A DNA stretch of 64,000 nt from Membranipora membranacea (Eukaryota; Bryozoa; Gymnolaemata; Cheilostomatida; Membraniporidae). The stretch covers positions 20,434,283 through 20,498,282 of the forward strand of contig OU612066.1 of the NCBI GenBank assembly GCA_914767715.1. The letters run 5' to 3'. The translations under genes and the position numbers were made by a program. This document shows positions 47,501 through 60,130 of this stretch, piece by piece; position 1 is the stretch's first letter, and every line of letters begins with the position of its first letter. The notes beneath the pieces were generated by a model. That model did no database searches, was not told the origin of the DNA, and was given only the letters and a program-made list of their open reading frames with translations.

Positions 47501-48121
47501 CCAATCATCCAAATAGTATCACAAGTCAGGGAATACCAGTAGCGTTATAATAAATGAGCTCACTCACGTCTCACTTGATGGCAAGACAACTTGCATGCAG
47601 TGTCCATCAGCCAGGCTTTATGACTGCTTGTGCAGAGTCCATAGTAGGCCAGGTGGGGGCATTGAGAATCCATGTCCATAAGACTCGGTTCTGGTGACAG
47701 CGCATCAGTGAGGCAGCACCATAGTGCCATCACACACAGTGTCTTAATTATTGACGGATACATTTCTTGTGTTTGAACAATGAAGCTGCAGATTTCTAAC
47801 CAAAGACATGAAAGAGTTCATTATTATGTAGAGCAGAAATTGAACAATATAAAAAAAAAGAATTTTAAGCCAGTGCTTAGGGTGGACAGAAAAAATTTGG
47901 CTGACCACAGAATTTCAATTTGCAACAACAACGTTCTCAATAAAACCATATGTAAGTTAATATATAGATAAAAAGAAATATAAAATTTGAATTCCTGAAT
48001 GTTAACTCATACTTGAAATGAATTACAGTTTTTTAGATATTCTGAAATGATAGATCAGTGCATGTGAAGTGTTTGTTGGGTTGAGAAGCTGAAAATGTGT
48101 GCTAGCTTGCTGCTCTCTCTT

Positions 48122-48131
48122 GTTTTATACC
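48122..48131 (-). promoter_or_regulatory. TATA box of chimeric copy C
   Basis: Minus-strand GGTATAAAAC is kept. The downstream exon donor seen in A and B is deleted (CAGTGCATG runs straight into TGAAGTG near 48057-48069). One 143-base upstream unit remains, starting at about 48431. Confidence 0.55.
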
Positions 48132-48929
48132 TCTCAAGCCTCAAACAAAAATAGTTGTAACAGATGTGAAATTTCATCACAATATTTATCTGAACCTTGG
48201 CAAGGTCGGATAAACAGACCTAAGATATGGACAAACAAGTTTAAATTCAAATATCTGCGTTATTTCACAGTCATCAATCTGCATCTGCCTAATGCTGGTT
48301 GTTTAACAAATATTACTCATGAAAGGTTGGGTTTTGTTACACTTTATCAGCTAGAGCATTAAATATCTGCTGTCCAATAAGGAAGGAATTTGAGACACAT
48401 GCAAGCAATGATATAAAGCTGAGCTCACACTCGATTTTGAAATCCTAAACAGAAGAGCTTTTCCCATGTGCTGTTGTCATGAAAAAGGCTACTTCTGGGT
48501 GTAGATGAATTCTCTTATGTTATGTTTGTACATATATATATATATATCATTTGCGTCAACAATGATAACATTTGAATACTGACATGTTTTCAAACTAAAA
48601 AGTGCTCTGGTTAAATTAGTTAAATAAAAAACGCAAGATATCTAGTTGCATCTATCTTTAAACGGTCTAAAATCTGTATGGCACTGAGAGGATCTCCTGG
48701 TTATATTGAAAATAATTAGTAAATATAGAGGGTGGTGACTATTTTTAGCAAACCTTTTAAAATGAGCCATGGATTTGGTTAAAATCAAAATCACTAAGGG
48801 GATGCTTTAACAGAGACAAGAGATTATCAACAGACTATTCCAAGACATTTCTGCTTCACTAAGTTTGATAGACCTACTTTGGATGCTTGTTGACTGTACT
48901 CTGTGCTGAGCATAGACATATCAAATTCA

Positions 48930-49263
48930 TAACAATGAACGATCCACTGTCTATGATCAATCAACACCCATTTGAATCGGTCACCTTGTTGTGGCAATAG
49001 ATTCTCACTTGTCTTGCTCAAACCATATAACGGCCATCAGAAAATCTGCCAACAAAAGGATCAATGGCCCACTCGTCCAGAAGCAGTCGGAGTCGATCAA
49101 ACATCACTCACTCATATCTACCATCAGTCTACCATCAATCAGTCACGCTCCACCCGCCTGGAATCCCTTCGCTACCAATCACCAAAAGGGTGAGCTGGAA
49201 AAACGGAGCGACTTCCGCTCCAGATCATTCACAGTGATTAGAAACACTACTGTGCTTGTTTAG
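48930..49263 (+). mobile_element. LINE reverse-transcriptase C-terminal fragment (copy C)
   Basis: The clearest of three copies: AIDSHLSCSNHITAIRKSAN, then SLISTISLPSISHAPPAWNP and LEKRSDFRSRSF. This is the pattern of the thumb and C-terminal part of CR1/L2-type reverse transcriptases. No complete element is present. Confidence 0.6.
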
Positions 49264-49384
49264 CAGCTGCCAATATTTGCACATCATCAGAGACACTAAA
49301 TCAACATTGTCATAAGTAAACTAGAAACATGAAAAACGCTTCAAATGTACTTACTGGGGCACGGACTAATAGAAAGAGCCGTCT

Positions 49385-50949
49385 CACAACCTAAACGATC
49401 CACTGCCGAGCTACTATCTGACTTTTATACCAAAAAAATACCAAGTCATACTCTGGAATCCAATACACATCCAGTCAGTTTAGTTACAATTATCATATTA
49501 TTTATTCATTTTTCCTTTAATTGTACCTTTCTCGATAGGTGTTGGTTTTAGCAATATTATGCACCTAGTGAGACTTTTATTTCATGTACACATCTCTCTT
49601 TTGCAATATAACGTTTTTTATCCAGCTCATCAGTCTATCGACCGAATGGATGGGTGGTTGAACTCAGAGGTGTGCAGCAGTTGAAATATTTCCGGCCATC
49701 TTTGTATCTAACTATTGGGTGTAGAGCAGCTCACCGCAAAAACTCTAAGGTGTTCATGATGTATAATAATTGTTTCTGCACTCGAGTGATTTGTGAGTGA
49801 CAGGATTTACGGAGTTGAGGTGTTATATTTGGCTCGTAAAGCTGAAATCAAAATAACAGTCCAATTACTTTGAGAAATCAATTAAAGGTTCTATTACTTT
49901 GTGATTACAGAAAGATAACGATTGGTAAATAGATAATATGGCAAAGGTGCATCAAATAAATCGCAAACGCGTAATAGCGTATTAAATAAAACAGATGAAT
50001 CAGCATTGCAAACATACCTTTCCATCTGTGTCACTCCGATTTGAGAACCAAAAAAATATCCTTCTACGTCAATATTGTTTTACAACTTTTACTCTTATAT
50101 TTAAAGCTAGACCATCTGGCCCCAAGCACTGCTTGTATGACTTTGCCCCAAAATTATGATGTGGCGATGATGTACCAGTATGCACTGCTCCCCAAATATG
50201 GTCATGGTATTAACCCTTATTAGGAAACAGCACACAAACTAGGGGAATAGATATGCAAATGAGGGTGAATGACGATAAGTTTGCCAGGGGTGGAAAACGC
50301 ATGCAACGCATTGCAGAAACAAGCGCACAACTCCCCGCAGCTACAATAATCGTCAATTCTACAGTTATCTTTGCAATTCTTTGTTAATTGCGTAAATAGT
50401 TTCAAAATTGATTTTCCTCTGAGGATGCCTCAAAAATTACTCAGAAATGACCTTGCTATGACAAAGTGATAAAGAAAAAGGATTTTGTAACATGTCAAGC
50501 AGCCAGATCTTATTATTTGTTTACACTTCCCACTGGCTTTAGACTTCCATCTATATGCAAAGGCAAATATTTTAGGGATGAAACTCAACCATAGGAGCAA
50601 ACGAAGGATAGAGCAGCAACCGAGCACAATTGTGCATTCGAAATTCAGGAAGTGCAATCTTTTGAGTTTCTTAAAAACGCAACTCTAATTTTATGTACAT
50701 CCCTTTTGAACCCATGTCATGCCAGTTAGATGTTGTTACTGGGACTCCACTGGTTCTAAATGCTGTGATGAGAAAAGATTAAATATTAAATATTAAAATA
50801 AAAATAGATAAAAATATCTGTGCAATAGCTTGTGTCTCGATTATGCAAATCCAACAGCTACTGGAAACAAACCATTGCTGAATGTGATTGGCATTTTGTT
50901 ACTTTATTCAATAGGTTTATGAGCGCCTGAGGAATACTGCGTGTAGGTT
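49385..50949. other. Non-coding part of copy C block
   Basis: Diverged counterpart of 28815-30110 in unit A. No supported gene. Confidence 0.5.
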
Positions 50950-51071
50950 CTTTGAATCCACTGCCTCACAAATTATGTTTTTTGATGTATCCATGTAATG
51001 AGTAGTCAATAATTTAAAGGAAGTTGAAAATTTTACCAATGACTGGGCTGAACCTATGGCCACTTGTACCT

Positions 51072-51073
<2 letters not shown>

Positions 51074-51114
<41 letters not shown>

Positions 51115-51126
51115 TTTATATATATA
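51074..51126. repeat. TA microsatellite
   Basis: A (TA)n run at the right end of the copy C block, just before sequence matching 44335 onward. Confidence 0.9.
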
Positions 51127-51808
51127 ACAGGCTTTATTTTTGATCAAGGAATTAGACAATGATCAAAAATCCATTGCTGATCTTTCTAGTAAGGCTGAAA
51201 GTGTTTAAAAAATGAGAGATTACAACAACCTGTGCAAAATATTCAGTTAGAATTCAACATTCCCTGAGAAAGTGCTCACCTAGAATTAAATTATTTTTCA
51301 ATGTTTATTGCATATTCGATGAATAAAAAATGTACAATATCGTTTTAAATGTTGAGATACAAAAATATATGGCTGTATAAAGACGAGCAATATAATAAAT
51401 CTGATTATATTTTGGCTTGATTGCATAGAGTATCATAATTATTATGTCTTTACTAAGTTGTTTTGATTGTCAAAACTATCAAGTTGAATTCAAATGCACC
51501 ATGGAAGGAAAGTGACTAATTAGTTTACAGCAAATGATTGTGAATTGATAACAAGAAATGAAAATAAGCTTGGTCAATAATTTCAATCTACCTTTAATTT
51601 GTATGAAAGCCTGCAAGTTTAATTAATATCTGTTGGGAAGGCATTCAGTTTAAGATAAAAGCAAAGATTAAATGTTGAACATTTACAGCTTTAAATGCGT
51701 AAAAGTTCAGTTGAGATTGTTTTCGATAGTAGTCAGAGTATTCAAGGTCAGTTCATTGGTCCGTGATTTTCGCTAAAAAGGTAAGTAGCATTTCTCATTT
51801 TACAACGC

Positions 51809-51814
51809 TTTATT
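51809..51814 (-). terminator. Poly(A) signal overlapping the astacin stop codon
   Basis: On the minus strand the stop and signal overlap as GCGTAATAAAGCG: the TAA stop (51815-51813) shares bases with AATAAA (51814-51809). If used, the 3' UTR would be only about 10-30 bases. No functional evidence, and later signals are possible. Confidence 0.4.
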
Positions 51815-54800
51815 ACGCCCTGCATGAACCGCAGGTCTTTTGGCATCTTCTTCTGAAGGAGGGTCTGGTGGCACATTTTCTTGCACTCTTTTCACAGTAT
51901 TTATCGCCCATCATGTTTTTACAGTTAGATGATGGTCTTGCAGTGGTGCTGGAAGGTGCAGCTGATGTTTCCTTAAAATATAAAAAAATAAAATATTTAT
52001 TTACCATTACGTCTACCGCAGGCAGCACTTCCTTTATTTGTGGCAAATACGATTTGATGAATTAATATTCAACAGGGAGTTATTCATGTACATAAGATAT
52101 ATAGATAGATATCCACTTTAAGTTTTTACTGCTTAAAGTAGTACATGGTGACATTTGTCGCACATCATTATACATTATCATGTTAGCACAATTTCAAAGG
52201 CTAGTTGTCTTCTACTTGTTCATGGTATGACAACTTTGCACATTTTAGCAAATCATGTTGCTGGGAACTCACATCATTAGCTGTGCAAACATTGCAACTG
52301 AGCATGCAGTTTCTCTCGAGGTAATCTCTGTAGACATTATTGGTACAGTAGGAGGTCCAGTTAGGGCAGTTACTATTCATGTCTCGGCAGTCTGACTCTC
52401 CACCTTCACAGGTGTTACAAGATCTGGCGCAGTTTCTGTTCATGTACGATGGGTTATTGGAACACTCTCCCCGCGCGGCCCAGTACGAACAGTATCTGTT
52501 GTTGTCAGAGCAGTTAGGCATTGGTGGTGTGGGCATTGTGGTGGTGGTAGTGGTGGTCACTATAACAAATAAATATAATACAAATAAAACAAAATAAAAA
52601 AATATATATAGTCATGTGTATGTTAGATGAAGAAGTTTGTTGTCCCAAAATCCCTTGTCAGAGTGGTTTGGTACTTTTCATTTAGTTCAATTGAAACCTT
52701 AAACATAAAAGGATGTATAAAAAGCTGTGCGTGTTAACCGGCTTTCTTATTTTTCACATTATAAGATTGCAAGCAATGATCATTAATTTATACAAAATAT
52801 GGGACATAAGACATGTATTTTCAAGTTAACCAGCATCTCAGCAGCTTATAGTTGAAGAATCAATAATACTTATTCACACATAGTACATAGTACATAGTAC
52901 ATAGTACGTAATACGTAATACTTAATACTTAATACTTAATAAACAATAATATACTTACTGCTGCAGTAGTTACAGCTGGCCTGGCAGTTGGTCATCATGT
53001 ATGTCACGTATGTACCAGTACAGTAACCTGCAGAGGCCCATCTAGGGCAGTAAGTGTTTCTGTCCTCACAATTTGATGGAGCGGCTGTGGTGGTAGTGGT
53101 AGCGGATGGCCTAGGAGTAGTTACTGACTGACCGTTGCATACTTGGATTGGGTTGGCTCTGTTTCCGCTATCACAATAACATTGGCAGTCTTGTCCCTGG
53201 AAGGCACCGGTTGGGCAAGTTCTGGCAGCACAATTGTTAGCTGTAAACAAAGCAGTACACCATTCAATATCTTATTTTGTTCACTCCATCGTCCTGTCTA
53301 CCACAATTCCCTGGGCTAAAAACTTTTATTGTCGAATATCATAAGTACTTGGAGTTGTCCCCATAATCTGTCTGGGTGGATAAATCCAAACAAAACTCTA
53401 TTCATAAAATTTTAGACTTCAATAACATAAATATTTTATTTACCTGCAGCGCATGTGTAGATGGAATTGGCTAGTGCAATATCTTTGAAGCTGAGTCCAT
53501 CTCTGTTACCCATGGCGCCCTGGAATCGAGTATCACGAGCGACAATTGTGGGTTGTCCATTTCTTGAGAAAGCCTACAGTCAAAGAATACAAATAAAATG
53601 ATACAATTCATAATTTTATTGCAGCACTATCCTCCCATTTGCATATATTTTATATTAGTTTTCAACATCAAATGGGTCAACTCTCACCGCAACGCATTTG
53701 TTTGCATTGCTTACATACTTACAAATTACATTACTTCCATTACTTACTTACTTCCAAACTTACAAATGTTACTATTTTACAAAAATGTTGTGTACTTACA
53801 TATTGAGAATAGTGCATGACGCTGGTGTAATCGTATGCGATATTGAATGAGCCGACTTGGTTAGCAGAGTATTGCATAAAGTTGTACTCTACACCGGCCT
53901 GGATATTTCCAGTGTTGATATATACGAAGCCATTTCTGTCAGGTCTAGTCTGTTCGTGCTGGAATCCGATGGCATGTCCCATCTCGTGAATGATGATTCC
54001 TACCTAAAAACCGAGAGAACATGAGGCTATGGCAATACATAGGGAGACATATTTGCATAAGAACCAATTCCAACTGGCTCTGCCCAACAACCTACACACA
54101 AAAATATTGGTTAGGTAAAACTTTGGTTTGTTATCCTTGGCCCAAAGCAGCATCCAGTTTTGGTACATATTAAAAAAGTATTCACAGCTAGATTGAGCAA
54201 TGCAGCATAGAGGCATGTGAGAGTGCAGTGATATTCATCACGATTTTGCATCCTACTGTTTGGCCAGATCAAAGGGATAAGTGAAATGCTTGACATCTTG
54301 TTTACAATCATTGCTGCAGTGCTAAGTCATTAAATGAGGTCTCTCTCGGCAGGCTATTAGGCAATTGCTTCAACAGATCACATAATCCAACAAGTTAACA
54401 TCTGGATTTCTTCAGCACTATAAACATGTTCAGGCCTTCTCAATTAAATCCGAGTCAATTTTGGCACATCTGACGACCTAAATCTGTCTCATATTCTAAA
54501 TGTAAGCGTTATTAAATTTTCGTACAAATGCAATACCAGATTAAATTATTAAATGCTTACGTATCTACACCCGGGAGCCAGACTGATTGGTTGACGGCCT
54601 CCGATTCTTCCAACGTATGAAGAGCATCCCCCTCCATTTTGGAAATTGACGTAGTTTCTGTCAGTTGAAGCAGCGGGGACAAATCTGATACAGGAGTATC
54701 TGGTGTAGGCGTTGATAGCCTGCATGATCAGAGCTCTGTCGTTGGCACCTGGAGGGAAAAGTAAAACATTAATACAATATATTCATGACAAAGAAGCAAG

Positions 54801-56255
54801 ATAGAGAAAAATTCATCAGAGTTCATTGCCCCCCCCCCCCCCCCAAACCCCACCATGGATGAAGTAGTATGAGCACGCCAGTGGTGGGATGGGGTTCAGT
54901 TTTGTTGCAGTGCTCCACAGTCAGCCGTTGATCGTTGAGCATTACAACCTACCCTCTACTCCCACTTGACTGATCAAGGATTCAAGCTATAGTTGGCAAA
55001 GCATATTATCATTCAATTAATTGATGAAGCTGACTGATTTAGGCAAAGCTGCGCTTGATTAAAAGATCACAAAAAAATTCTGAGAATATAGCAAGGCTAT
55101 CAATTCTAAGGACTTGATCATCGTTGGGATTCATTAATTTTTGGAACTGTTCTATTTTTGATGAATCAGAATTTCTTTATCAAATTTGGCATGACGGCAA
55201 GCTTCTCTATCCAATATATAGACCAGAAGCTAACTCACTGAATGTTGATGAGATAACATAAGGTACTCTCGCATTAGGCCACCTGTAGGTACTTCCAAGG
55301 ATGGCTTTCCTTTTCTTCCTTGCTCCACCCTCTTCGTCTTCGGCAGCTGTCATCTCTTCTCTCATTTTGTTGTAAGTCTCCATTGGGTATTTCATATCCA
55401 TCTCAACCATAACCATTTCCCTTCCATCCTCATCTTTTCCCTGCATTATCTCAAACATACCACCTGTAACACAAAAAATCATGATTCAGTTTGTCCCACA
55501 ATGCAATTTTTTCTGTTTATGGCAGTCAAATGTGATGAATCCTAAGATTGGCTATAAATTCCCAGAAGAGCAGAGCATTATGGGAATTATCCCCATAATG
55601 CTCTGCTCCTCTAGGGACTGCAACAGAATTCATGTGAAGGGCTTTTGCCTTTATTTATGACTGAGTTGGCAAAGATATCATAAAAAAAACTTTCTAAACA
55701 GGAGAACATAAGACTTTCTCTAAAATAACTGCTTAGCACAAAACGCTTAGGAAATAGGATTGTGGAAGACAGGTTTAGACAACCTTGTGCTGGCTACAGT
55801 CTCTGATACCATTGCAGCAAGTAACTGTTAGGTTTTAACTTACTCATTTCTCCATCTTTGCCAGCCTTCATGATAGCGTCATCCATAGACATCTGTTGTC
55901 CTTCTATCATCATTGCAGATGCTGCGCATGCAGCCAGCAGCTGTGAACAAAACAGATAATAAGATACTGACCAGAAAGTCGCCAAGAGGTAAGTCATATG
56001 CACTTCTCAGAATCTTGACTAGTAATAGAGTTGATGCATGAGTTATTTAGCTGTAAACTTCACTTAACGAGTGCTTAAGGTTGCAGAAGAATGTTTTCCT
56101 ATACGAGAAATTGAGGTCAAACAGAATATAGCCATCCCAGTCCCAATTTGACATTACTTTACTAGCGCTGGAAGAGGTTCGCCTGAATTAATTTTACAGT
56201 ATAGATTTGGTTTGTCGCTTACCATGGCTGCAGAAAATCTAAGTACAGTATTCAT
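51813..56255 (-). CDS. Astacin-family (M12A) zinc metalloprotease with four ShK modules
   Basis: Nine coding exons (56255-56223, 55940-55844, 55463-55239, 54748-54561, 54003-53800, 53573-53444, 53240-52959, 52559-52273, 51971-51813) give 534 residues. Order: signal peptide (1-about 20, split by intron 1); propeptide ending in the basic run RKKRK (92-96), after which the mature enzyme would start AILGSTYRWP; catalytic domain with HEMGHAIGFQHE (zinc ligands His187, His191, His197; general base Glu188) and Met-turn SVMHYSQY (242-249, Tyr246 the expected fifth ligand); a six-cysteine linker (about 295-328); a Thr/Pro linker; then four ShK modules (one in exon 7, two in exon 8, one in exon 9). The enzyme should be secreted, activated by a furin-type protease, and cleave extracellular substrates; ShK modules would act as binding or inhibitory domains. 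No lesion seen. ShK-bearing astacins are known from cnidarians and nematodes. Confidence 0.93.
52868..52945. repeat. 7-bp-type AT-rich repeat in the astacin gene
   Basis: Irregular ACATAGT / GTAATAC / TTAATAC units in the intron after exon 7, the shorter counterpart of the array at 45926-46105. Confidence 0.7.
54831..54844. repeat. Poly-C tract
   Basis: A run of 14 C in intron 3 of the astacin gene. Its length is prone to sequencing or assembly error. Confidence 0.8.
55568..55608. repeat. 17-bp perfect inverted repeat
   Basis: Arms at 55568-55584 (GAGCAGAGCATTATGGG) and 55592-55608 with a 7-base loop, in intron 2 of the astacin gene. Confidence 0.85.
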
Positions 56256-56653
56256 GATTGTGTATTCAGCAAGTTGAAATTTCTTTAAAATTCGTAGGGT
56301 AAACTTCTTCAGAGTGTGGCTAGCTCGCTAGACTGCTTCGGTTGATGTGATTATTGGTGTAGCATTTCAGATATTTTATAGGCTGCTCTGCATGAATGAT
56401 TCATAATCCAATTTAGCCTCAGATCTAAGATGTATTATATGATTAATGGGGCTTACAACACCAACACTATTTATCCAGATAACATAAAATCACAATCTAA
56501 AGTACATTGTTAGTATAAACCTGACAATTTGCCGCACGCCCCCAACAGAAATTCTAATGCAAATATTATTGTGTCTAACCCGCTAAGGCTTTATAAACGT
56601 CATCATAAAAATGCTGCTTCGTAATACCAGAGATTCTTAATTAATATTGTGAG
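56256..56653. other. Upstream region of the astacin gene
   Basis: The promoter should lie here. Minus-strand GCCTATAAAATATC (about 56373-56386) is a good TATA-like match, about 120-130 bases upstream of the ATG, leaving room for a 5' UTR of roughly 95 bases. Confidence 0.5.
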
Positions 56654-56884
56654 CAGGCCCGTAGTTCTAGGGGAGGCAGGGACGCTCTGCCTCTCCTAGA
56701 ATGCTCAATAGAGTGGTCTAAATACGCTAGAATTTGATATCCGATGTCTGAATCAGCTCATTTGGGCTTTCCAATTGCTAGATATATCATTAAAACGCTT
56801 TTGAGGTTAATACCCAACCTGGTGTTACTTCAAACCCTCAAAGATTTTAGCCTCCCCTACTATTTTTTCTAAACTACGGCCCTG
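56654..56884. mobile_element. Short DNA transposon (MITE), hAT5-like, copy 1
   Basis: The ends are CAGGCCCGTAGTT and AACTACGGCCCTG (inverted, one mismatch), flanked by a 5-base repeat GTGAG (56649-56653 and 56885-56889). A CAGRG-type end with a 5-base duplication fits the hAT5 group. 231 bases, non-coding. Confidence 0.7.
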
Positions 56885-57320
56885 GTGAGTCAGCGCTCAG
56901 CGCAACCCTGCGCAACCGCACAATGAGTGCAAAGTCATAATCGAAATAAAAGGTCATCGACAGATGACCAAAAATTACCTAATACTTTTGTTGACCGAAA
57001 TTTAGGGGCAACTAATTAAAAAAATGAAGGGATGGGTTCATGAATTTTGTTTGTTTGTTGTTTACAATGTGTGACTTGAGATTAACACAATATGATCCGC
57101 CTTTTACATGTTGTTTCAGAGTGTTTCATCCTTGTGAATAAGTTTAGATAATAAATTGTCATCAAATTTCGATTCGATGATGAATATTTTTGTTAACTGA
57201 TCAGAGCAAGCTACATGACCTGGTCTATTGCTTTGTCCTCAACGCTAATACACCAGAGACAATGGATAAACATTGGATAGTGTTGTAGGGCCTGCTGTGT
57301 AAGCAATGCACTGAGTTCAT

Positions 57321-57428
57321 GGTGGAATAAAATCTTTTCACATGGGGATGGCGAGATGGGGAGATGGTGGAGATGGTGGAATAAAATCTTTTCATATGGG
57401 GATGGCGAGATGGGGAGATGGTGGAGAT
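57321..57428. repeat. 54-bp tandem duplication
   Basis: Two nearly identical 54-base units, each beginning GGTGGAATAAAATC (57321 and 57375), directly before the SINE head. Confidence 0.85.
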
Positions 57429-57680
57429 GGTGGATGGCTCAATCGGTTAGCATGTTTGCTATTCACTGCAAGGCGATTCGTGCCGCAGGTGTTGCAGGAG
57501 TTGTGGGTTTGAGTCCTGCTGGGGCAGCTTTCAAGGTTGATTATTTGAGCCCCCAGCACCCTTGGGTGAATGCCTCTCCTGGTTGTTGGCTTCTGAAGCT
57601 CTGGATTTGTAGCATACCATTCAATAGGGTTGTTGAAGGGCCAAGGAAACTTATTTGCCTCTGATTAAATAACTCTTCCT
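57429..57680 (+). mobile_element. tRNA-derived SINE
   Basis: A-box TGGCTCAATCGG (57435-57446) and B-box GGGTTTGAGTCC (57505-57516) are at tRNA-like distance. A non-tRNA body of about 150 bases follows. The open frame through it is incidental. Confidence 0.7.
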
Positions 57681-59929
57681 ATGAAATCAGACATAGTCAG
57701 CATTGACAGACAACCTATATTGTGGACGCTGCATGGGTAACTTTCCACATCTAAGAGACAACATAACATACTTTTGACCAAGTCCAAGTCAACAATCAAG
57801 AGATTTCGTGCTAATACCCCCATCTCAAAGTTCGTCATATTCAATTTGTTGGGGTCTCTTGCTTAGATTATTATTGAATTTCTTCATTCAATCAAAGATC
57901 ATCATAAATTGATAAAGATTACATATCACACAATCCTATGTCGGTTGTGGAGACAGGGAATGCACACACATCATGTTTACCCATAATTGTTGTGCATAAA
58001 ATATTGCCTAGATTGCTTATTCTAGCTAGTATGCCTTGACAAAATTCATGCTATCGAATCATCCACAAAAGCAGTTTGTCATCATGAATGAGCATGCGTA
58101 TCGTCTTTGTACGTACCTTGCAATTTGATAGATATGCACAGACATAATAATCAACCATTATAGGCAATTGTAATTACATAATGGGTTTGTATAGAGGCTC
58201 ACAAAAGAATTCAGTGGATAAAACGTCATAGAGCAAGTCGATGTATGGAAAACTAATAACAAGGTGTGTTTGCCTCATCTACTCTGACAAGCCAATATAT
58301 GGGCTATGAGACATGAATGAGCCATTGAATGAGTCACGCACCCAATAAGTGAAGCACTTCTATCACACAAGTATGTTTCATAGCTTGTAAATTTTGCAAA
58401 TCATAGTAGTGTAATTAATACCATAGCTCAAAGTAAAGTTGATGATTATTGACCTATGACACATGGGGCTGGATATCCTTATATGGAAATAATCCAAAGT
58501 TTATTGAAGATCATTGTTCTTTGTCTGGTGTTTTTTTTATTAATGATTCTGGTCAAATAAACCAATCCTTCGAACTCATGTCCAAACAAATTCACAGGTC
58601 ATGCAAGTGTGAATGGTGGTGGATTATTCATTTCATCACAGTAATGAATTCCTCTGATGGATGGGTCGTTTGGGACTTTGGGTTATTGTTATGAGTATAC
58701 CCTAAAGAGGAGTCAATTTTGGCTAGAGCGTGGCTTGTAAGAAGGATCTGTAAATGCTGGCTAGAGCCTTGAAATCCCCCATTTCAAACTTGCACAAAAT
58801 TGAGAATTCTTTCACCTGCGATTACTTTACTCCTCTAAGATTGTGTATTACACAGCCGCGCATGTCCATCCATCCAGTAGATTGACAAGAGAATTCTAAG
58901 CTCTGAATGCAATATGAGCTTTTAGTTGGAAGGACATGTAGAATAGCAGCGTAGGCTATTGTACCAAATCCCCCTCTGCCCCTTCCCCCCCCCCATACAT
59001 GAGATATGGGATATTGGACTATTACACTATGAGAATCCTTCTCACACAATATCCTATATAATGTTGACAGGCAGCTGTCAAGGGCTGACAGCGGTATAAA
59101 CAGCGTGGGACAAACATTTCATATCACTTGTCATCACTGATAAGAGAATTTTGTGCCTAGGTTTGACAGCCCATACGTCACTGTAGCATAATCAGTTACA
59201 TATTCCTCTGTCAAGTGATTATTTTGTTGTGCACCCACTCCGAATGATTTGTCATCTGTTTACTCTCTCCACTTATACCCCAGATCACCCCCTAAAAGTG
59301 TATTCTTAAACATTTCCTTTGTTTACTAAATGATTTCATGTATTTTGTACTCCTTATCTTTTGTTTCCACCCAGCAGAGACTACAAAACCATTTGTCATT
59401 TGCAAAAAGTAGAATGATTGCTCATCGATGTTATGGATTCGGACGAAGACCAAGTTTGTTCCATTTTCCTGCATTTCAAGTTGCTCCCCCCCCCCCCCAA
59501 TGGCCACTTGTCAGGGGAGCAACTGGAATGTAGGCAAAGTCTAATTTGTACTGTACCAATAGACCTCCTTAAGTTCTTTGTTTTTTTTCTGATAAAGGTT
59601 TGACGTTCTTTATGTTGTACGAGCATTCTTTAACGACCATAAGAGGAAGCTATATTCTAACATCAACATCTTGAATTTGTGTGCCTGAAATGCTATCTTA
59701 GTGGAAATGTTGCGTTATTCATCAGCTGCTGGTTCACTTCTTCCATCAAGGCGTGTCCGCTTGAAACGAACAACTTCCCTTTGCCTCAGAAAACTTATGC
59801 AATCATTGCATAAAACTATTTTTTGGAGTCAACTTGAAAAATTGTATTCAATCAGTAAAACTTTTGTGCAATGTCAGCGTGTAGTGATTCAGATGTAAGG
59901 CAACAAGCGACACCTGTTGAAATGAATAG
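57681..59929. other. Intergenic region
   Basis: Several short frames on both strands, but no splice-supported or recognisable exon. A homopolymer C run lies near 58987 and another near 59487. Confidence 0.4.
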
Positions 59930-60130
59930 CAGGCCCGTAAATTTGGGGAGGCAGTGAATTCCCTAGAAAGCTAATACAGTGGCATTAAAACATTATAATT
60001 GAATATTTCATGTCGGAATCAGCTCCGATTGGATTTTCAAATGCTTATAATCGATCGGGCTTACTTGTGATGCTTTGGACTCATCTCAAACTTTTGCCTA
60101 CCCTACCATTTTTTCTAAACTACGGCACTG
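59930..60130. mobile_element. Short DNA transposon (MITE), hAT5-like, copy 2
   Basis: The ends are CAGGCCCGTA and AACTACGGCACTG. A 5-base repeat AATAG flanks it (59925-59929 and 60131-60135). 201 bases, clearly related to copy 1 (shared TTTTTTCTAAACTACGGC and GGGGAGGCAG). Confidence 0.7.

Larger units (their letters stand above)
44975..47763 (-). pseudogene. Chimeric multi-ShK / astacin 3' gene, copy C, probably decaying
   Basis: The 5' exons come from a multi-ShK gene (47763-47568 signal peptide and partial ShK; 46787-46659 complete ShK). The 3' exons come from the astacin gene (46404-46123 cysteine-rich linker and ShK; 45638-45352 two ShK; 45046-44975 last exon). All phases match across the join, so a protein of about 321 residues can be read. 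Signs of decay: the third ShK has Cys3 changed to Arg and the conserved Trp to Leu (PRLASAGYRTD); the last exon has its first ShK Cys changed to Ser and an in-frame TAA where the intact copy has Lys; the non-coding first exon has lost its splice donor (7 bases missing near 48065); and the astacin poly(A) signal region is deleted. It may still be transcribed, as its TATA box is present. Confidence 0.7.
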
